Source: an uncultured Lachnospiraceae bacterium (GTDB taxonomy: Bacteria; Bacillota; Clostridia; Lachnospirales; Lachnospiraceae). Taken from it: 64,000 nucleotides of DNA. The notes under the pieces were generated by a model. That model made no database searches. It was not told the DNA's origin and saw only the letters and a list, made by a program, of their open reading frames with translations. The stretch is from the NCBI GenBank assembly GCA_947625755.1, contig CANQPJ010000001.1, positions 209,330 to 273,329 on the forward strand. The letters are read 5' to 3'. The number at the start of each line of letters is the position of its first letter. Position 1 is the stretch's first letter. Both the position numbers and the translations under genes were made by a program. Shown piece after piece: positions 15,984 to 25,127 of the stretch.

Positions 15984-17440
15984 TATTGATTCACCTCGTT
16001 TCCTCGCTTAATTGCATCCATCACTGCTCCGGCTTTGTGGGCGCATTCCATATATTCATTTTCCGGAACACTGTCTGCCACAATTCCTGCGCCGGCTTGA
16101 ACAAATACCTTATCTCCCTTCTTTACAGCGGTTCTGATAGCAATACAGACATCTAAATTTCCGGACAAATCAATATATCCGATAGCACCGCCATATACAC
16201 CTCTTGGTTCTTTCTCTAATTCATCTATAATCTCGCAGGCTCTGAATTTTGGAGCTCCGGATAATGTTCCTGCCGGAAGCAGTGCTGATACAGTATCACA
16301 GCTATCCTTATCTCCCCGCAGTTTTCCACAGACAGTTGATGCTATATGCATTACCTTGGAAAATCTGTGAATCTTCATATAGTCCTGAACATATACGCTG
16401 CCATATTCAGCAATTCTTCCAATGTCATTCCTTGCCAAATCCACTAACATATTGTGCTCTGCCAGTTCTTTTTCATCCTTTAGCAGACCTGCTTCTAATT
16501 CCTTATCCTGCTCATCCGTCTTGCCTCTTGGTCTTGTACCTGCTACAGGAAATGTCGTAAGTTTTCCGTCAACCAGCTTAACCATTGTTTCCGGTGAGGC
16601 TCCGGCTATCTGCATATCTTCCGACTGAATAAAATACATATACGGAGAAGGATTCGTCGTCCTAAGAACCCGGTAAGCACTCATCAGGCTTCCCTTATAG
16701 TCAGCCTCAAATCTTCTGGAAATAACTCCCTGAAAAATATCTCCTTCTTTGATATACCGTTTTGTTTTTTCAACCATTTCACAATACTCTTCTTTGGAAA
16801 CATTGCATGTAAATTCTACATTTTCTGTCACATGATTTTCCGGTATCTGTTCCTGTTCCTGAATTAATGCAATCATTTTTTCGATTTCCAGCATTGCCGC
16901 ATTATATCCCTGCTTTCCATCTTTTGCTTTCATGTTGGCAATAATCATGATTTTTTGCCTGTAATGATCAAAAGCAATAATTTTATCAAATAACATCAGA
17001 TGATAGTCATCTACATCACTTGCCTTAATCTTTAGTTTAGGCTCGGCATAACCAATCATCTCATACCCGAAATACCCGACAAATCCTCCTGTAAAGGATG
17101 GCATTCCCTGAATCTTTGGAGATTTATATTTTTCTAACTGTTCTCTTAATCCTTCCATGGGATCCATGGTTACAGTTGTTTCAATCTCTCCGCTCTTTTG
17201 TGTCACCCTTCCATCTTTACAGGTAATATGAAGTACCGGCTCATATCCGAGAAATGAAAATCTCGCCCACTTTTCTCCACCTTCTACGCTCTCCAGCAGG
17301 AAAAAGTTCTTTCCACACGCTTCCATTTTTCTTAAAAGTGTAATTGGTGTAATTACATCCGCATAAATTTCCCTGCAAATAGGAATCATACTGTAATCAT
17401 CTAAAAATCCTTCAATTTCTTCAAAACTCTTTGTCTCCAT
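15983..17440 (-). CDS. trpE: Anthranilate synthase component I
   Basis: Converts chorismate to anthranilate, the committed step of Trp synthesis. The 485-residue protein carries the chorismate-binding C-terminal half with [18 protein letters not shown], the VAGTRPRG loop, DLARNDIGR and [15 protein letters not shown] in order, ending with [13 protein letters not shown] and [10 protein letters not shown]. In the N-terminal feedback domain [18 protein letters not shown] contains the LLES element known to bind inhibitory Trp in homologues. It is the first gene of the operon, behind a Trp T-box leader, so both feedback and attenuation are expected. Confidence 0.97.
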   Translation of the reverse strand: METKSFEEIEGFLDDYSMIPICREIYADVITPITLLRKMEACGKNFFLLESVEGGEKWARFSFLGYEPVLHITCKDGRVTQKSGEIETTVTMDPMEGLREQLEKYKSPKIQGMPSFTGGFVGYFGYEMIGYAEPKLKIKASDVDDYHLMLFDKIIAFDHYRQKIMIIANMKAKDGKQGYNAAMLEIEKMIALIQEQEQIPENHVTENVEFTCNVSKEEYCEMVEKTKRYIKEGDIFQGVISRRFEADYKGSLMSAYRVLRTTNPSPYMYFIQSEDMQIAGASPETMVKLVDGKLTTFPVAGTRPRGKTDEQDKELEAGLLKDEKELAEHNMLVDLARNDIGRIAEYGSVYVQDYMKIHRFSKVMHIASTVCGKLRGDKDSCDTVSALLPAGTLSGAPKFRACEIIDELEKEPRGVYGGAIGYIDLSGNLDVCIAIRTAVKKGDKVFVQAGAGIVADSVPENEYMECAHKAGAVMDAIKRGNEVNQ

Positions 17441-17493
17441 ATATCCTCCTTCTTCTCTGGCAGGCTATTTTTGCTATCATATACATTAAAAAT

Positions 17494-17537
17494 AATAAAA
17501 AAAGCTTTTGTCCCCTTCAAATAAAGGGACAAAAGCT
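17494..17537 (-). terminator. Leader terminator of the trp T-box
   Basis: The minus strand forms AGCTTTTGTCCC/GGGGACAAAAGCT with a T-rich tail of seven T. It directly follows the T-box sequence, so it is the regulated terminator of the trpE leader. Confidence 0.9.
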
Positions 17538-17787
17538 ATTATAAACTTCTGCGGTGCCACCCAAATTAATGTATAACACATTCACTCATAGCATACCATC
17601 ATATGCTTACCTCTTTAACGGTAGGTATCCGTCAGCATCTACTCACCACAGCGCAACCGACTGCAATATTCAAGCTGCCCTCTCAAGTCCATTCATTGCC
17701 GTTTGTTTGTTGTCTCACACCACCCGACAACTCTCTGAAAAACATCCCAGTCAACTACTTACTCTTGATCAACGGTTTAACTATTCT
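17494..17787 (-). promoter_or_regulatory. T-box leader, tryptophan-specific, upstream of trpE
   Basis: On the minus strand the leader contains the AGAGAG and GGTGTGAGA-type stem I elements. A specifier loop reads GAATGGACTTGAG with the codon TGG at 17691-17689 (Trp), and the conserved T-box TGGGTGGCACCGC (about 17551-17563) lies just before a strong terminator. Uncharged tRNA-Trp would pair with UGG and with the T-box to form the antiterminator and allow transcription of trpEGDCBA. Confidence 0.92.
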
Positions 17788-17793
17788 TTAAAT

Positions 17794-17822
17794 AGTTTAA
17801 CGCACTCAATTTACAATGTCAA
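17794..17822 (-). promoter_or_regulatory. trp operon promoter with putative operator
   Basis: Minus strand -35 TTGACA, 17-nt spacer, -10 TAAACT. The -10 lies inside GCGTTAAACT; a second GTTAAAC starts 20 bp downstream (17781-17775), and AACTATT/AATAGTT is an inverted repeat around the likely start site. The same arrangement occurs at the tyrA promoter, suggesting a shared repressor site. Confidence 0.7.
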
Positions 17823-17843
17823 CATAATTTTTATTCACCGGCT

Positions 17844-19919
17844 TTATTTATTTTTTTCATCCACCTGTGCTGCCTGTACATCCGGCGGAGCCTGCTCATA
17901 TCTTGAAACCACATATTCAAAATCAGCGCTTCCTCCCGTGATAGAACGAAGAGATGTGGAATAGCCGTATAATTCAAGCATTGGAACTTCCGCTTCAATC
18001 ACCTGTTTTCCATCTTCAGGAGTCATATTTAATATCCGACCACGTCTCTTGTTCAGATCGCCCATAATGTCTCCCGAATATTTATCCGGAGCAGTTACTG
18101 TGAGCATTGCAATAGGCTCTAACAATATCGGACTTGCTTCCATAAATCCTTTTTTAAATGCCAGTATTGTCGCCATCTTAAATGCCATCTCGGAAGAATC
18201 AACCGGATGATATGAACCGTCAATTAATGTAGCTTTGACGCCAACTACCGGATAGCCTGCCAGTGGTCCTGACTTCACACACTCCTGCAGACCTTTTTCT
18301 ACTGCAGGAAAGAAATTACGCGGTACTGCACCACCAAAAATTTTTTCTTCAAATACATATGGTTTTGATAAATCACCGGAAGGTTCAAATTCCATAATAA
18401 CATCACCGTACTGCCCGTGTCCTCCGGATTGTTTTTTATGCTTTCCCTGCACCTGGGCTTTCTTTCGTATCGTCTCTCTAAAAGCAATCTTTGGTTTTTC
18501 CAGTTCCACTTTTACCTTATATCTGTCTTCCAGTTTTGAAACAGCAATCTGTATCTGCTGTTCTCCGATTCCATAAAGTAATGATTGCTTATTTTCATCA
18601 TCAATCACGGATTTTAAAGTCAGGTCCTCAATACATAACTTGGTAAGTGCCTGTGCAATTTTATCTTCATCTCCCTTATTGACAGGGCGATATGCCATAT
18701 ATGTATAAGGCTTTGACATCGTTGTCGGATGATATTCAATAGGCCACTTGCGTGTAGAGAGTGTGTCTCCCGTTCTGGTACTGGCTAACTTGCCAATAGC
18801 ACCAATGTCTCCGGAATATAATTCTGAAACCTCAATAACATTTTTTCCACGCATAACATATAACTTATTTAATTTTTCCTCAACATTCTTTGTGGCATTA
18901 TATACGGTATCTCCAGCTTTCAATATGCCTGTACGAACCTTAACCAATGAATATTTGCCGACAAAAGGATCCATAATTGTCTTAAAAACATAAGCTGACA
19001 CCGGCTTTGCATAATCAAAATCTGCAGCAACCTCTTCTCCGGTATCAACATTGGTAGCTTTTTTTAGAACTTCAGCTTTATCTGCTGATGGAAAATATTT
19101 TTCACATGTTTGAAGGAAGCTGTTTACTCCCTGACAGCTCACGCCGGATCCAATCTGAACCGGAACAATATCACAGCTTATGACACTTTTTCTTAATGCC
19201 TGTGAAATTTCCTGATATGTAAATTCTTCACCCGAAAAATACTTATCCATTAACTCTTCATCGGACTCTGCAACAGCTTCCATCAACTGTTCCCGAACCG
19301 GTTCCAGATCTGCAGTCACGGACTCCGGAATATCCATCTCTTCATAATTTCCGGCGTTATCCATAAATTTACGTCCGCTCATTTTTACAACATTCACATA
19401 TCCGGTTAATTTTTCTCCATCCATAATCGGTAAATGAAATGGCGCAATTTTCTTTCCAAATGTTTCCTTTAGCTGTTCTACAGTATCCATATACTTGGCA
19501 TTAGGATCATCCATATTTGTAACGAAAAAAATACGGGGAATCTTTCTCCTTTCACAAATCTCCCACGCCTTAATCGTACCAACCTCTACACCTGCCTTGC
19601 CATTTACGACAATAACAGCTGCGTCTGCTACACTCATGGCATCTTCCATCTGTCCTACAAAGTCAAAATATCCCGGTGCATCCAATATATTAATCTTTAA
19701 ACCGTTCCATTCAACCGGTATAACCGATGCGCTGATGGAAAACTTTCTGTTAATCTCTTCCTTATCATAGTCAGAAATTGTGTTACCGTCTTCTATGCAT
19801 CCTTTTCTGGAAATTGCACCTGTAGCAAATGCCACTGCTTCTGCAAGTGTAGTCTTTCCCGCCCCTCCATGACCGAGAAATACAACGTTTCTGATATCCG
19901 ATGTTTTATAAACATTCAT
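17844..19919 (-). CDS. EF-G-like translational GTPase paralogue
   Basis: A full-length five-domain EF-G relative of 691 residues, starting at the ATG at 19919 with AAGGAGG eight nt upstream. G1 is GHGGAGKT (16-23). G3 reads DAPGYFDF instead of DTPGH, so the usual catalytic His is Tyr. G4 reads NMDD instead of NKxD. Domain IV/V motifs such as GGHGQYGDV and SYHPVDSSEMAFK are present. These changes place it with the second-type EF-G paralogues rather than the main elongation factor, which normally sits in the str operon. Its role (ribosome recycling, stalled ribosome rescue or other) cannot be told from sequence. Own promoter upstream. Confidence 0.85.
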   Translation of the reverse strand: MNVYKTSDIRNVVFLGHGGAGKTTLAEAVAFATGAISRKGCIEDGNTISDYDKEEINRKFSISASVIPVEWNGLKINILDAPGYFDFVGQMEDAMSVADAAVIVVNGKAGVEVGTIKAWEICERRKIPRIFFVTNMDDPNAKYMDTVEQLKETFGKKIAPFHLPIMDGEKLTGYVNVVKMSGRKFMDNAGNYEEMDIPESVTADLEPVREQLMEAVAESDEELMDKYFSGEEFTYQEISQALRKSVISCDIVPVQIGSGVSCQGVNSFLQTCEKYFPSADKAEVLKKATNVDTGEEVAADFDYAKPVSAYVFKTIMDPFVGKYSLVKVRTGILKAGDTVYNATKNVEEKLNKLYVMRGKNVIEVSELYSGDIGAIGKLASTRTGDTLSTRKWPIEYHPTTMSKPYTYMAYRPVNKGDEDKIAQALTKLCIEDLTLKSVIDDENKQSLLYGIGEQQIQIAVSKLEDRYKVKVELEKPKIAFRETIRKKAQVQGKHKKQSGGHGQYGDVIMEFEPSGDLSKPYVFEEKIFGGAVPRNFFPAVEKGLQECVKSGPLAGYPVVGVKATLIDGSYHPVDSSEMAFKMATILAFKKGFMEASPILLEPIAMLTVTAPDKYSGDIMGDLNKRRGRILNMTPEDGKQVIEAEVPMLELYGYSTSLRSITGGSADFEYVVSRYEQAPPDVQAAQVDEKNK

Positions 19920-20010
19920 ATCATATACCTCCTTATAATTTATATTGCACCACTTTCTCCGGTGGTAAATTGTAATATCCGATGTGCCTTCGCTCACACT
20001 ATATGTATAT

Positions 20011-20039
20011 ATTTTACTCCATATAATATTCCAATACAA
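20011..20039 (-). promoter_or_regulatory. Promoter of the EF-G-like gene
   Basis: Minus strand TTGTAT, 17-nt spacer, TAAAAT, about 90 nt upstream of the chosen start codon. Confidence 0.5.
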
Positions 20040-20084
20040 GAAAGGTTATTTTTTTAACAAAGGGAGATATTTATCACTTATCTC

Positions 20085-20113
20085 TTGACCATTTAACTTT
20101 AAAGCGTTAAACT
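20085..20113 (+). promoter_or_regulatory. tyrA promoter with putative operator shared with trp
   Basis: -35 TTGACC, 17-nt spacer, -10 TAAACT. The -10 overlaps the palindrome GTTAAA-C-TTTAAC (20106-20118) and the box GCGTTAAACT (20104-20113) also found at the trp promoter. A further GTTAAAT lies 21 bp downstream (20127-20133), and ATTTAACTT lies in the spacer. Confidence 0.7.
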
Positions 20114-20186
20114 TTAACGTGTTGAAGTTAAATAGGATTTATATTTGAAAATCTATCTTTTTTATTTAAAAATTAGGAGAATATTT

Positions 20187-21293
20187 ATGAGAAATCCAGA
20201 CAAATTAACTTATGGTTTTGTAGGAATCGGTCTTATCGGTGGTTCTGTGGCAAAAACGCTGCGCCGAGTGTACCCCGGCTGCAAAATTATTGTCTATAAT
20301 AGAGGTGCCAAACCACGTGTTATGGCTATGAACGATGGCACCGCCAACATTGCCGTAGAACAGGTGGACAAAACATTTCACGAGTGTGATTATATTTTTC
20401 TTTGTACACCGGTAGAACATAATATAAAATATTTAAAAATTTTAAAAGAAATTATAAAAGAAGATTGTATAATTACAGATGTAGGAAGTGTAAAAAATAA
20501 TATTCATGAGGCTGTTTCTGCCTTAAATATGGAATCTAATTTTATTGGCGGTCATCCAATGGCAGGTTCTGAAAAAACCAGTTATGAATATTCCAATGAC
20601 AGACTTTTAGAAAATGCCTACTATGCGATTACTCCTACGGATACCGTAGCTGATAAATATGTTGAAGAATATACAAAAATAGTGAGTGATATTGGTGCAA
20701 TTCCTATTCGAATTTCATATCAGGAGCATGACCGCGTAGTTGCTGCAATCAGTCACCTGCCGCATCTTATTGCTTCCAGTCTTGTAAATTTAGTAAAACA
20801 CAATGACAGTAAGGCAGAATACATGAAGACGATTGCTGCCGGCGGATTTAAAGATATTACACGAATTGCCTCTTCTTCCCCTGAAATGTGGGAACAGATT
20901 TGTATGACAAACAATGTTAATATCAGCGAAATACTTGGATTATACATTGAAGATTTAAAAAAATTACAAAAGGAACTGGATATAAAGAATGGGCAGGCTA
21001 TTAATAATATGATAGCTGAAAGTCGTGATTATCGTGATAATCTGGAAGAACATAATAACAGTATTATACAAAAAAGTTATAGTATTTTTTGCGATATTAT
21101 TGATGAATCCGGCGCTATAGCTACCATTGCTACAATTTTAGCCACAAATAGTGTCAGTATTAAAAATATTGGTATTATTCATAACCGTGAACATGAAGAA
21201 GGTGTGTTAAAAATTTCATTCTATGATGAGGCTTCAGCCAATAAGGCTGTAGAGCAGCTGGAACGCCACAGATATAAGATTTTTAAGCATTAG
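20187..21293 (+). CDS. tyrA: Prephenate dehydrogenase with C-terminal ACT domain
   Basis: NAD(P)-dependent oxidation of prephenate to 4-hydroxyphenylpyruvate in tyrosine synthesis. The chosen ATG at 20187 has AGGAG upstream and gives 368 residues. The Rossmann loop GFVGIGLIGGS is at 10-20. The catalytic-region motif GGHPMAGSEKTSYE is at about 118-131, and AAISHLPHLIA is further on. The last 75 residues (SGAIATIATILATNSVSIKNIGI onward) form an ACT domain, consistent with allosteric control by an aromatic amino acid. It is monocistronic, with its own promoter and terminator, and is the only aromatic gene on the plus strand here. Confidence 0.94.
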   Translation: MRNPDKLTYGFVGIGLIGGSVAKTLRRVYPGCKIIVYNRGAKPRVMAMNDGTANIAVEQVDKTFHECDYIFLCTPVEHNIKYLKILKEIIKEDCIITDVGSVKNNIHEAVSALNMESNFIGGHPMAGSEKTSYEYSNDRLLENAYYAITPTDTVADKYVEEYTKIVSDIGAIPIRISYQEHDRVVAAISHLPHLIASSLVNLVKHNDSKAEYMKTIAAGGFKDITRIASSSPEMWEQICMTNNVNISEILGLYIEDLKKLQKELDIKNGQAINNMIAESRDYRDNLEEHNNSIIQKSYSIFCDIIDESGAIATIATILATNSVSIKNIGIIHNREHEEGVLKISFYDEASANKAVEQLERHRYKIFKH

Positions 21294-21330
21294 TGCAGAT
21301 TATATGGATATAATGATAAAGTACTCCAAA

Positions 21331-21377
21331 AAATACAGAGGTGCGAAAAAGCAGTTATACTTGCAAATCCGCACCTC
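21331..21377 (-). terminator. Terminator of the glycopolymer operon (after rfbA)
   Basis: GAGGTGCG at 21338-21345 pairs with CGCACCTC at 21370-21377. On the minus strand the stem is followed by TGTATTTTTTGG, a U-tract in the RNA, fitting termination after rfbA. Confidence 0.65.
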
Positions 21378-21382
21378 ATATG

Positions 21383-21408
21383 AGAGTTCCCCCGGGGAAC
21401 TCTTTATT
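21383..21408 (+). terminator. Terminator of tyrA
   Basis: AGAGTTCC/GGAACTCT stem with a tiny CCCGG loop followed on the plus strand by TTATTTTT. Confidence 0.75.
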
Positions 21409-21409
21409 T

Positions 21410-22285
21410 TTAAAACGTATATCTTTCCAAAACTTTTTTTAGATGATGCCCATAAGGTGATTTTCCGTAGTTATCAATAGCCTTTTGTAATTCATCATTA
21501 TCTATCCACCCATTGTTAAAAGCAATTTCCTCCGGTGCGGAGATAATAATTCCCTGAATACTCTCTATCTGCTTTACAAAAGTTGCCGCATCCAACAGAG
21601 ATTCCATGGTTCCTGTATCAAGCCATGCAAAACCCCGTCCTAAAAGTTCGACATCCAAAAGGTTTTCTTCCAAATACATCTTATTTAAATCTGTTATTTC
21701 CAGCTCTCCTCTGGCACTTGGTTTTACCTTTTTTGCCTTTTCAACTACATGATTATCATAAAAATACAAACCTGTTATTGCAAAATTTGATTTTGGATTT
21801 TTTGGTTTTTCTTCTAACGACACAACCTTTAAATTATCATCAAACTCCACAATTCCAAATCTTTCAGGATCATCTACCAAATAGCCGAATATTGTCGCTC
21901 TTCCCGTATTTTCATATGCTTTTTTTAAACGTTTCACCAGACCATGACCATAAAAAATATTGTCTCCCAGAATCATGGCGCAGCTGTCATCTCCGATAAA
22001 TTCTTCTCCAAGTATAAATGCCTGTGCCAATCCATCCGGAGAAGGCTGTTCCTTATAGCAAAGATGAATGCCAAATCTGCTTCCGTCTCCCAAAAGATTT
22101 TTAAAATTAGGCAAATCCTGTGGTGTGGATATTATAAGAATATCCCGGATTCCGGCAAGCATCAGTGTTGATAAGGGATAATAAATCATCGGCTTATCAT
22201 ATATCGGCAGCAGCTGTTTACTTGTAACACTCGTCAGCGGATAAAGTCTTGTTCCGCTTCCACCTGCTAAAATAATTCCTTTCAT
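21410..22285 (-). CDS. rfbA: Glucose-1-phosphate thymidylyltransferase
   Basis: Makes dTDP-glucose from dTTP and glucose 1-phosphate, the entry to dTDP-sugars. The start at 22285 follows GAGGTGG and yields 291 residues, the usual RmlA length. The nucleotidyltransferase signature [16 protein letters not shown] is at the N-terminus. [34 protein letters not shown] and [20 protein letters not shown] follow. It is the last gene of a five-gene operon, one nt after the glycosyltransferase. rfbB, rfbC and rfbD are not in the window, so the onward dTDP-sugar is unknown. Confidence 0.95.
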   Translation of the reverse strand: MKGIILAGGSGTRLYPLTSVTSKQLLPIYDKPMIYYPLSTLMLAGIRDILIISTPQDLPNFKNLLGDGSRFGIHLCYKEQPSPDGLAQAFILGEEFIGDDSCAMILGDNIFYGHGLVKRLKKAYENTGRATIFGYLVDDPERFGIVEFDDNLKVVSLEEKPKNPKSNFAITGLYFYDNHVVEKAKKVKPSARGELEITDLNKMYLEENLLDVELLGRGFAWLDTGTMESLLDAATFVKQIESIQGIIISAPEEIAFNNGWIDNDELQKAIDNYGKSPYGHHLKKVLERYTF

Positions 22286-22286
22286 A

Positions 22287-24041
22287 TTATTCCACCTCAA
22301 TTTCTATTCTATCGCTAATAAGAATTCTGTCCCGGAAATCTTTATCCAAAATACTGTTTGTCATTTCCTGTTTTCTCACAGTAGTATAAAGTCCCTCTTT
22401 ATTCTGATATATCATAAGGTTTGCGCCGGAAGGAAGTTTATCTGTCTCAAATACATAAAAATCTCCCTCTTTTGCAATGGCATAGCGTTTATTATCTTTA
22501 ATATTAAAGAAAAATATATCTTTTACATCCTCCGGATCGTTAATTCCCAAAAGATATTTAGAGCCTGACTGCAATAGTGTAAATCTGTTTTTCTTTTGAA
22601 TGGTCAAAATAGAATATCTGGAATTAAATGTAATGATTTTATCTCCCACTGTCATAGTGGTGACCTTTGACAATTTTTCCATAATTCTTGGTGTGTAGTA
22701 TGTTTTTTTGCCGTCCCGGATACATATCGTATTTAACACATATGTAGAGTACGGCAAATCTGTTATATCCGCCCTTCTCTCTTCTGCATCATATGATAAA
22801 TAAGTTCTCTTCTGGCTGAAATATCTATTATAAGTGAACACTTTTTCCACCGAAATTGCTTCTTTTTCCTCTAATCCAACCAAAATCTGAAAATCTACAT
22901 AAATTCTTCCACTATCCTCCGATAATCCCTTCACGGACAAAACATTATTATTTCTTAAAACTGAATTATATACATATGGGTCTAATTTTTTTACATTTAT
23001 ATCCTTAAACGTAAGTTCATTTTTAATAAAATCATAAATCTGTCTGTATCGTTTTGCAAAAATTCTCTCTGTGATGTATTTTGTCAATACCGGAATATCG
23101 GAATTTGCAATTAAATGTACAAAAAAAGCCTTGTACTGCATCAGATAGCAACGGTATCTATGACACACTTTCTTGAAATCCTCATAGTCATTTTCCGTGT
23201 TCTCCGGATCTGCAATCGTATACAGCGGATAATACAATCTGATAAAACTATGCTCCCATATTGCTTTATTATACTGCATGCTCTTTTTAAATTCCTGAAT
23301 GCTCAACTTTATCTGTGACTGAAAGGAATCACATCTGTCCGAAATCATAGGAAATTCTGCTGTCTGGTCCGTAAGTGATATTTTTTCATCATTGGTCTTT
23401 TTTCGCCAAAAATACACGACATCTGTAAGCACACTGATTTTTTTTGCACGCATTGCTGCCTTATATACGAATATTCTGTCCGCTATCAGAAGATTGGCTG
23501 GCATTTCAATTTGATTTTCCCTGATGAAATCCATTCTGTATACAGCATTCCAATAAAACACCTGATTCGTAAAAGACTCTTTTTCCTCATCCGTAGTCAA
23601 AACCTTATCTTCCACAAATACATTATTTTCATGTGGTGCAATCAGGTATGTGTTCATAAACGCATTGGTAAGCTTCATTGGCAGTCCCGATGCAAAATCA
23701 GAACCATCCTGCTCTATCCTTGCAATCAGCTTTTTGTAGGCGCCGTCAGCAACAACATCATCTGAATCAACCAATGCCAGATATTTACCCTTCGCTTTTG
23801 CAATACCTATCTGTGAAGAAATAGCTCCTCCGGAATTAGGCTTTTCAATGAGATGAAATTGTGGCTTATCCTTTATAAATTCTTTGATAACCGATACGGA
23901 ATTATCCGTACTGGAATCATCCACAATCAGCACTTCATAGGAATCAATTTCCTGCTTTTCAATAGAACTGAGACAATCCTCAAGGTATTGTTCATTATTA
24001 TAACTTAACACTACTACAGAAAGAGTCACTTTATTTTCCAT
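22287..24041 (-). CDS. Glycosyltransferase family 2 with long C-terminal extension
   Basis: A GT-A fold transferase: the N-terminal 230 residues contain [29 protein letters not shown] and the metal-binding ALVDSDDVV near residue 93. The remaining 350 residues include an alpha-helical stretch and a beta-rich region (about 360-560) of the kind attached to glycosyltransferases in polyglycerol-phosphate gene clusters. The donor and acceptor sugars cannot be told. Its start overlaps the end of the aminotransferase gene by 11 bp, so it belongs to the same operon. No membrane span; it likely acts on lipid-linked precursors at the inner face. Confidence 0.88.
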   Translation of the reverse strand: MENKVTLSVVVLSYNNEQYLEDCLSSIEKQEIDSYEVLIVDDSSTDNSVSVIKEFIKDKPQFHLIEKPNSGGAISSQIGIAKAKGKYLALVDSDDVVADGAYKKLIARIEQDGSDFASGLPMKLTNAFMNTYLIAPHENNVFVEDKVLTTDEEKESFTNQVFYWNAVYRMDFIRENQIEMPANLLIADRIFVYKAAMRAKKISVLTDVVYFWRKKTNDEKISLTDQTAEFPMISDRCDSFQSQIKLSIQEFKKSMQYNKAIWEHSFIRLYYPLYTIADPENTENDYEDFKKVCHRYRCYLMQYKAFFVHLIANSDIPVLTKYITERIFAKRYRQIYDFIKNELTFKDINVKKLDPYVYNSVLRNNNVLSVKGLSEDSGRIYVDFQILVGLEEKEAISVEKVFTYNRYFSQKRTYLSYDAEERRADITDLPYSTYVLNTICIRDGKKTYYTPRIMEKLSKVTTMTVGDKIITFNSRYSILTIQKKNRFTLLQSGSKYLLGINDPEDVKDIFFFNIKDNKRYAIAKEGDFYVFETDKLPSGANLMIYQNKEGLYTTVRKQEMTNSILDKDFRDRILISDRIEIEVE

Positions 24042-25125
24042 TCTGAAAATACTCCTTTATTCTACTACATATATCTAATGCCTGATTTTCTGTTAAATCA
24101 GCATACATTGGAAGACATAATATATTTTGAGATACTTCCTTTGCAATCGGGGTTGTATTATAATCTTGGAACAATGGCATGTCATTCGTTGCCGGATAAA
24201 AATATCTTCTTGAGTAGATTCCCGCCTGTTCCATATATTTCATCAATCCATCAGCTGAAAATTTACTGTCACTGACAAACACCGGATAATAACCATAATT
24301 GTATTCTACATCATCCCGTCTTTGCAGCAATATCAGAGAGGAAATATCCTTTAATTCATCATCATATATCTCGGAAATTTTTCTTCTTTTCTTAATATTA
24401 TCATCTATATGTCGCAAATTAACAATTCCCATGGAAGCGGAAAATTCATTCATTTTTGAATTGACGCCATTGTATACTGTAAGCGCATCTGATATACCAA
24501 AATTGGAACGCGCCACAACTTCTTTAAGCATCTCTTCGGACTGTAATACTGCCATTCCGCCTTCAATAGAATTAAATACTTTCGTACCATGAAAACTGAA
24601 CATAGATGCATCGCCGTAAGTTCCAATATCTTCCCCTTGAACCCTGACTCCAAAGGCATGCGCCGCATCATAAATAACTTTCAAGTGATGTCTGTCAGCA
24701 ATATCCTGTATTTTTTTCACATCACAGGGAGAACCGTATACATGCACCGGAACAATCGCAACAGTATCAGGAGTAATTAATTCTTCGATTTTATCCGCAT
24801 CAATATTATAATCTTTCCTGTTAATGTCACAGAATACCGGCTTATGACCCGAATTCAGTATTGCCAATGTAGTTGAAACAAACGTAAACGGTGTTGTTAT
24901 GATTTTCCCCGGCTCTATGCAGGATAAAAGATTCTGCAGCATCATATGTCCGTTGCACTGTAAATCAATATGCTGGTAATTATATTTTTCTTTGATTACT
25001 TTCTTAAACTTCTGATACTTTGGTCCAAAGTTTGTTATGTGTTTTGTCTCCCAAATAGATTTTATCTCTTCTATATATTCCTCATATTCAGGCAACGCAG
25101 GTCTGGTAACAAATATTTTTTCCAT
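24031..25125 (-). CDS. DegT/DnrJ/EryC1/StrS-family sugar aminotransferase
   Basis: PLP enzyme that aminates a keto-sugar nucleotide. From the ATG at 25125 (GGAGG eight nt upstream) it has 364 residues. The family pattern is visible: TTPFTFVSTTLAILNSGHKPVFCDI (about 85-110), VPVHVYGSPCD, YDAAHAFGV with the PLP-ring Asp/His, and SFHGTKVFNSIEGG with the Schiff-base lysine near 181. The keto-sugar substrate is not identifiable; the rfbA gene in the same operon suggests a dTDP-sugar. The two-nt spacing to the upstream gene and overlap with the downstream one show tight operon structure. Confidence 0.92.
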   Translation of the reverse strand: MEKIFVTRPALPEYEEYIEEIKSIWETKHITNFGPKYQKFKKVIKEKYNYQHIDLQCNGHMMLQNLLSCIEPGKIITTPFTFVSTTLAILNSGHKPVFCDINRKDYNIDADKIEELITPDTVAIVPVHVYGSPCDVKKIQDIADRHHLKVIYDAAHAFGVRVQGEDIGTYGDASMFSFHGTKVFNSIEGGMAVLQSEEMLKEVVARSNFGISDALTVYNGVNSKMNEFSASMGIVNLRHIDDNIKKRRKISEIYDDELKDISSLILLQRRDDVEYNYGYYPVFVSDSKFSADGLMKYMEQAGIYSRRYFYPATNDMPLFQDYNTTPIAKEVSQNILCLPMYADLTENQALDICSRIKEYFQNGK

Positions 25126-25127
25126 CG

